Of a stretch of DNA of 64,000 bases, positions 59,988 to 64,000 are shown in pieces (the stretch's first letter is position 1; each line of letters starts with the position of its first letter). The DNA is from Siphonodentalium dalli. Lineage: Eukaryota > Mollusca > Scaphopoda > Gadilida > Siphonodentaliidae. The stretch covers positions 5,931,314 to 5,995,313 of the forward strand of contig CP136068.1 of the NCBI GenBank assembly GCA_032622095.1, written 5' to 3'. The translations under genes were made by a program, and so were the position numbers. The notes under the pieces are model-generated. The model searched no databases and was not told where the DNA came from. It was given only the letters and a program-made list of their open reading frames with translations.

Positions 59988-60626
59988 ATGTCCAAAAGCA
60001 ACGTTGTCATCTTCGGATCCAGACATATTCAACAACTGGCTCAACATTTACTATCAACGGAGAAGAAGATGACGCTATATCCCAACAACTTCCGCAGAGC
60101 ATTGGATTTAGTCGACCCCAATATTACAGTAACTATGTATGGTATTAGTGGATTGCGACTCCACGACCTACAAACATCAACCATCAGCCAACTACAACAA
60201 CTACGTCCGTCCATAATAATAATAATGTGTGGAGGCAATGACCTCTCCTCTAGGTCAGTAGAAGATACATACTACGACCTAACCCAACTAATTCACAAAC
60301 TACAAGACCCAACACCTACCAAAATAATTGTCTGCGAGCTACTTCAGAGAAGAAAAGTCCGACTTCCAGGTCCAGAAAAGAAGACCAGTACTCGCAGTAT
60401 CGATGTCAATCAATATAATGACCGTGTGAGTCAATTAAACCAATTACTTCGGAGCGGGTTACATAAAAATTACCCAGCAGCATATTACTGGCCGCTTCGA
60501 AGACTATCCACCTTCGTTGAGGAATCAGCCTTGAATCGTGATAAAGTTCACCTCAACGAAGAAGGAAATATCCGACTATCCCGGAATATAAAACATGCGA
60601 TTGTGTTCGCATTAACACATTCATAA
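59988..60626 (+). CDS. SGNH/GDSL-hydrolase-like accessory ORF behind env
   Basis: 212 residues from ATG 59988, only 4 nt after the env stop. The pattern fits the SGNH fold: block I VVIFGSRHIQQL (6-17), block II YGISGLRLHDL (51-61), block III IIIIMCGGNDLSS (76-88, GGND 82-85), block V RDKVHLNEEGNIRLS (184-198, D185 and H188). SGNH enzymes are esterases/lipases using Ser-Asp-His with a Gly-Asn oxyanion hole. Odd: in an ungapped alignment of block I to the usual G-[DH]-S-[HF], the nucleophile Ser is Arg12, and a Ser (11) sits one place early. It may be catalytically dead or use a shifted Ser. No signal peptide or membrane segment. Related esterase modules occur in some LINE ORF1 proteins and as viral receptor-destroying enzymes; orthology to those is not claimed. 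Confidence 0.72.
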   Translation: MSKSNVVIFGSRHIQQLAQHLLSTEKKMTLYPNNFRRALDLVDPNITVTMYGISGLRLHDLQTSTISQLQQLRPSIIIIMCGGNDLSSRSVEDTYYDLTQLIHKLQDPTPTKIIVCELLQRRKVRLPGPEKKTSTRSIDVNQYNDRVSQLNQLLRSGLHKNYPAAYYWPLRRLSTFVEESALNRDKVHLNEEGNIRLSRNIKHAIVFALTHS

Positions 60627-61679
60627 CCATTAGAACCGCTGGATTGGATCAAGAATTTAACCACTTGCGCTTGGGGATTCTTGAGTACGTAGTCACGTAC
60701 GTCTCCGCCAAGACCTGTGCTTGGACTTGCATCCGGTTCAGCTGAATCATGTTCATTACAGAAGAGGATTAGATGAAGAGTATATACAATAAATATATGA
60801 CATTCCCTGAATATGATGTCAAGAAAGCAACAAGTGTATATAAAATAAATATATGACATTCCCTGAATATGATGTCAAGAAAGCAACAAGTGTATATAAA
60901 ATAAATATATGACATTCCAAGAAGACGATGTAAAAAAGAAACCTCATGATTTAAAACACGAACTTATTGTGATGTGATATAATTCCAAATACGGTATTGT
61001 ATACCCTGATATTATGTGCATGCTCAAATTAATTCGTCGCATGCCATAGGATTATATAAAGACCACGGTCTAAGGCTAAAAATTAATCAGATATAATAAG
61101 TAGATTAGCTCATTATAGCTGGATACGTGAGATAGGTAGTATCGTAGTTGTTCCATAAATTATAACAGACTTTAAAGTCTTCAACATATAAACACAACTT
61201 ATGGTTTACTTTTGAATCAGGCTATTAAGCCATTTAGATGTTCTGCACAGACAGATTTTTAATGGAGTAAAAATCAAAACGTTTCCATACATCTAAACCC
61301 TGCTAACATGCAGAGGTCATATCCTCTTTTCAACAAGCAGGTACACATATGTGTTCTCATTTAACTATAGTTAACTCTGCTTAGTATCTGGATAGAGATG
61401 TACTACTCACGTATCCTGCCCATATTTTCCTTTTACAGAAATTGAAAAGCATATAAATATATATTAACAATAGTAGTCTTGCCTTAGACCTTGGCCGTCA
61501 TTGTGCTCAGTCTGTCCTTCAATGGCAACCAGAAAGGTTGCCTTTTCACTAAAGGATAACAAATCCTAATAATAATAATAACTTAAACTTAAACTAACAG
61601 TGTGCCATCTTTCTGTTAACGATTCCTGCTAGGATGATTTCGCATCAGCCTATGCGAAATCCTCTTGGTTTGGGAGGTA
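60627..61679 (+). other. 3' untranslated region of the retroelement
   Basis: No coding signal. Holds the gtacgt/acgtac hairpin (60670-60712), the 56-bp repeats, AT-rich sequence, and a hairpin with gatttcgcatc/gatgcgaaatc words near 61635-61665 just before the purine run. Confidence 0.6.
60781..60940 (+). repeat. 56-bp tandem repeat, two full units and one partial, each with AATAAA
   Basis: Units start at 60781, 60837 and 60893 with tatata(c/a)aataaatatatg and contain gacattccctgaatatgatg. Each holds an AATAAA, unusual inside a retroelement upstream of the 3' LTR. Confidence 0.9.
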
Positions 61680-62279
61680 TGTAACAGAACGATGTGCGCC
61701 CCTGCCAGATCACGCCCCTGTAAACTATTGCATCAGTTCCAACTATTACGATGCATGAATAACAGGCGTGGGATTGTTAGTCGGACAGCCGTACTTAGCA
61801 CGATGACGAGATCACGCGATGCTGATTCTAGCTAGTTCTCAGGAAGGTTCCCAGTCGAACCAGTGCAGAGGTCTAAAAGTTATTAGTTGTTTTGGTACAC
61901 TGCACTGGTCATGATATACGAAAGCTATACTAAAGCTAACTTTAGTGACGAGCCGTTGACAACTAGTTGTCAAGCCTGGCCAGTAACATCGTCACATGAT
62001 TTTGAAAAGTAGGTTACCACTTTTACATATAAGCACTGAGGTTTTACCCATCAGTGTTCAGTTGACTGAGTCCTCCTATGAGTACCGCCCTGGGAAAGAC
62101 TTACTGATCCAGAAGAGCCTGAGAATGCTAGCATCAGCTGACCTATCTTGAGAAGCGAAATTATGCTCTAGAAATAAACAGATATCTACGGTTCCATGAG
62201 TTGTCGTCATACCAGAAATAATACACAACGTGAAGTCCGGTCGGAACGTCGTATCTCCAACGTACGGGGTTCTGCCACA
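61680..62279 (+). repeat. 3' LTR
   Basis: 600 bp, same ends as the 5' copy. Preceded by a short purine run (tttgggaggta, about 61669-61679) that could be the polypurine tract. Confidence 0.95.
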
Positions 62280-62475
62280 AAATCCAAGATGGCTGTCAGC
62301 CGCCATGTTTTTTGGCCAATGACCCAAAATGACCTGTTCCCATCTACATGTCAATGTCAACATTCATGACAAATTTGATAAAGATCAGACCAAAGGTACG
62401 ACCTGTAGCCCGCGCCAAAGGAAATTGTTGACGGACACACACACGCACACATGGACGTCGTTGAGCTAATAATGA
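62280..62475. repeat. Satellite-bearing element, right part
   Basis: Continues the unit cut at 49444: aaatccaagatggctgtcag, then the usual tail gcgccaaaggaaattgttgacg, a cacacacgcacaca run, and gttgagcta. Confidence 0.85.
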
Positions 62476-64000
62476 ATATGTGATGTGTCGCTTTTAATGA
62501 ATTGGCAATGAAAGCAGTACGGAAAGGGTCACTGCGGTGGAGTTACGATACATGCCGTTAGGTTATGATACACGGTCTACAGCCCTACAGGTATTAGCGG
62601 GTTGTCACACCAGACGTTGAAGAAAATTATGATATATGTCCATGAGGATCTTTTTGAAGATTGGGTAAGTGTTGGCGCTGGGTATAGCTGTTAAAACAGT
62701 CACATCCGTTAAAACCGCCATAAACAGAATTAATATTATAAACAAATCTTGTTCTTATACCAATCATAAATACATGTATCACATTAATTTCAGCATGTTG
62801 TTATGTTAGTACTTTGTGTTACATTGTATGTAAGCAAACGTCATCTTATGTAAACAAACAGTGCATCTACATGTATGTAAAGAGTATGCGATAAGCAAAA
62901 CACTCAACACCGAGTAGACCCCCACTGCATATACATGTATATGAATTTTTTTTAGAAATACCACCGTTATTTCACGCCTTTAGATTAGGCTAATTTGTGG
63001 ACATTTTGGGGGACAGAGGTGATAGGTTTGAGTGAGGGGGGGGGGGTACCCCCTTGTGACTATTGGGGGTACTTTTTAAAGTAAACCTAAAATGGGGGCT
63101 GTCTGGTTGTTCTGAAGCATATGAAAGGTGAAAGAAATGAACCAATGGCCCCCATATCATTTCCTGGCAACTTGGGCTTATATCAGCATTCAGCAAGTTA
63201 TGTTACATGTACCCTTATATTTTCAAGTTTTGTAGGTCACAATTTATTGAATATTGGGAATATTGGATCATTTGACATCAACAAAGCCATTTTATAGATG
63301 TACGGTGCTTGAAAGTTCACCAAGCAGTTCACCAACACACTGATCATGGGTATTTCCAATTAAAATTTAATTTAATCCAAGTTAAATCGCATAATCAAAG
63401 TAATTAATGGCTGAACATCACCAACTTCAACTGTGGAATCTGACCCAATGCCTCCCATACAGAGAGGCCTAAGCTGAATGAGGTTCCCAGAGGGTGAATT
63501 TGGTGATGCTAGCCCTCTGGGGACCTCATTCCGCAAATGTCAGCCACACTAAATTCAGGCTTGGGGACCGCCCACCTCTAGTTCTATTGAGAATCATATA
63601 TTAACCCTTCATTTACTAAATGCTTATTGACAAGTAGATGTTGTGGGAAGTGTTCAGATAAAGTCGTTTGTTGAACTTTTCTGAACATTTCCAACCAATT
63701 AATAGATATCCTTCTACACATGTACATGTATGTATTATCTGTTAGTCTGTTGTCATCTGCTTGCATTTCCTGAACACCCCTCTGAATGAATAATAGATCA
63801 TTCAAATAAATTCTGTTTTACTTGGTGGGAGAATCCATTTAGTAAAGAAAGGGTTATATAAAATTTTCGCTACGATAAGGCAGCAATGATTCATAGCCCC
63901 TACAATTCAGTAGAATCATGAACTTATTTACAACATACCGCATTACCGGTATAGCCATTTAATAAGCTAAATCTCCGATTTTGGTGTTGAATGGGTCACC
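62476..64000. other. No gene seen
   Basis: Includes a diverged copy of the 27150-type dispersed repeat (62690-62900), a poly-G run near 63035, and a hairpin at about 63477-63535 (gaatgaggttcccagaggg against ccctctggggacctcattc). No supportable coding region. Confidence 0.5.

Larger units (their letters stand above)
49445..62279 (+). mobile_element. Env-bearing Ty3/gypsy endogenous retrovirus, 12.8 kb
   Basis: Two 600-bp LTRs starting TG and ending CA; target duplication AAAT at 49441-49444 and 62280-62283. Internal order is leader ORF, gag, pol (PR-RT-RNase H), integrase, env, SGNH-like ORF. This domain order, with integrase after RNase H, is that of Ty3/gypsy; the added envelope makes it errantivirus-like in layout. 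The LTRs differ at four positions by my count, so insertion was recent. Pol has a stop and a frame break, so this copy alone is probably not replication-competent. Insertion is in a satellite unit whose empty form is known from neighbouring units. Confidence 0.93.

Overview
This is animal nuclear DNA: AT-rich, with spliced genes, MITEs, satellites and almost no single-copy host coding sequence. The frequent tacatgta-type microsatellites and the repeat classes suggest a marine invertebrate, most likely a bivalve mollusc. That placement is inference; nothing in the window is a species marker.

Region 1 (1 to 21274) reads as one very large cut-and-paste DNA transposon of Kolobok type. Its left end lies just outside the window. 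It carries two convergent genes: a two-exon plus-strand gene (56-3733) encoding a P2X7 ballast-type Cys-rich protein, and a 12-exon minus-strand gene (20977-7062) encoding a 748-residue THAP-domain transposase-like protein. I could join every exon with GT/AG boundaries and no frame error. The right terminus is followed by TTAA. A 115-bp MITE with the same end and TTAA duplications sits in one of the transposase introns. Other MITEs, a 1.7-kb tandem duplication and a satellite copy are nested inside.

Region 2 (21275 to 49440) is repeat-dominated: palindromic MITEs, a piggyBac transposase remnant, a LINE fragment, 140-bp and 353-bp tandem arrays, a 46.6-47.2 kb inverted repeat, and several copies of a roughly 165-bp-unit satellite whose units carry AAGATGGC boxes. 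One isolated coding exon of an unrecognised gene is at 24573-24782 (minus).

Region 3 (49445 to 62279) is a young 12.8-kb envelope-bearing Ty3/gypsy (Metaviridae-like) endogenous retrovirus inserted in the satellite. It has 600-bp LTRs with 4 differences and an AAAT target duplication. Its order is leader ORF, gag, a candidate -1 frameshift site, pol (protease, RT, RNase H), integrase, env, and an unexpected SGNH-hydrolase-like ORF. Env has no in-frame start at its 5' end; a donor in the leader and an acceptor at the start of the env ORF are in matching phase, so env is probably made from a spliced RNA. Pol carries an in-frame stop and a second frame break, so this copy is probably defective.

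Region 4 (62280 to 64000) is the rest of the interrupted satellite element and unannotated sequence. The least expected items are the transposon with a P2X7-type passenger gene, and the retroelement that places an SGNH-like protein with a replaced nucleophile right behind a spliced fusion-type Env.
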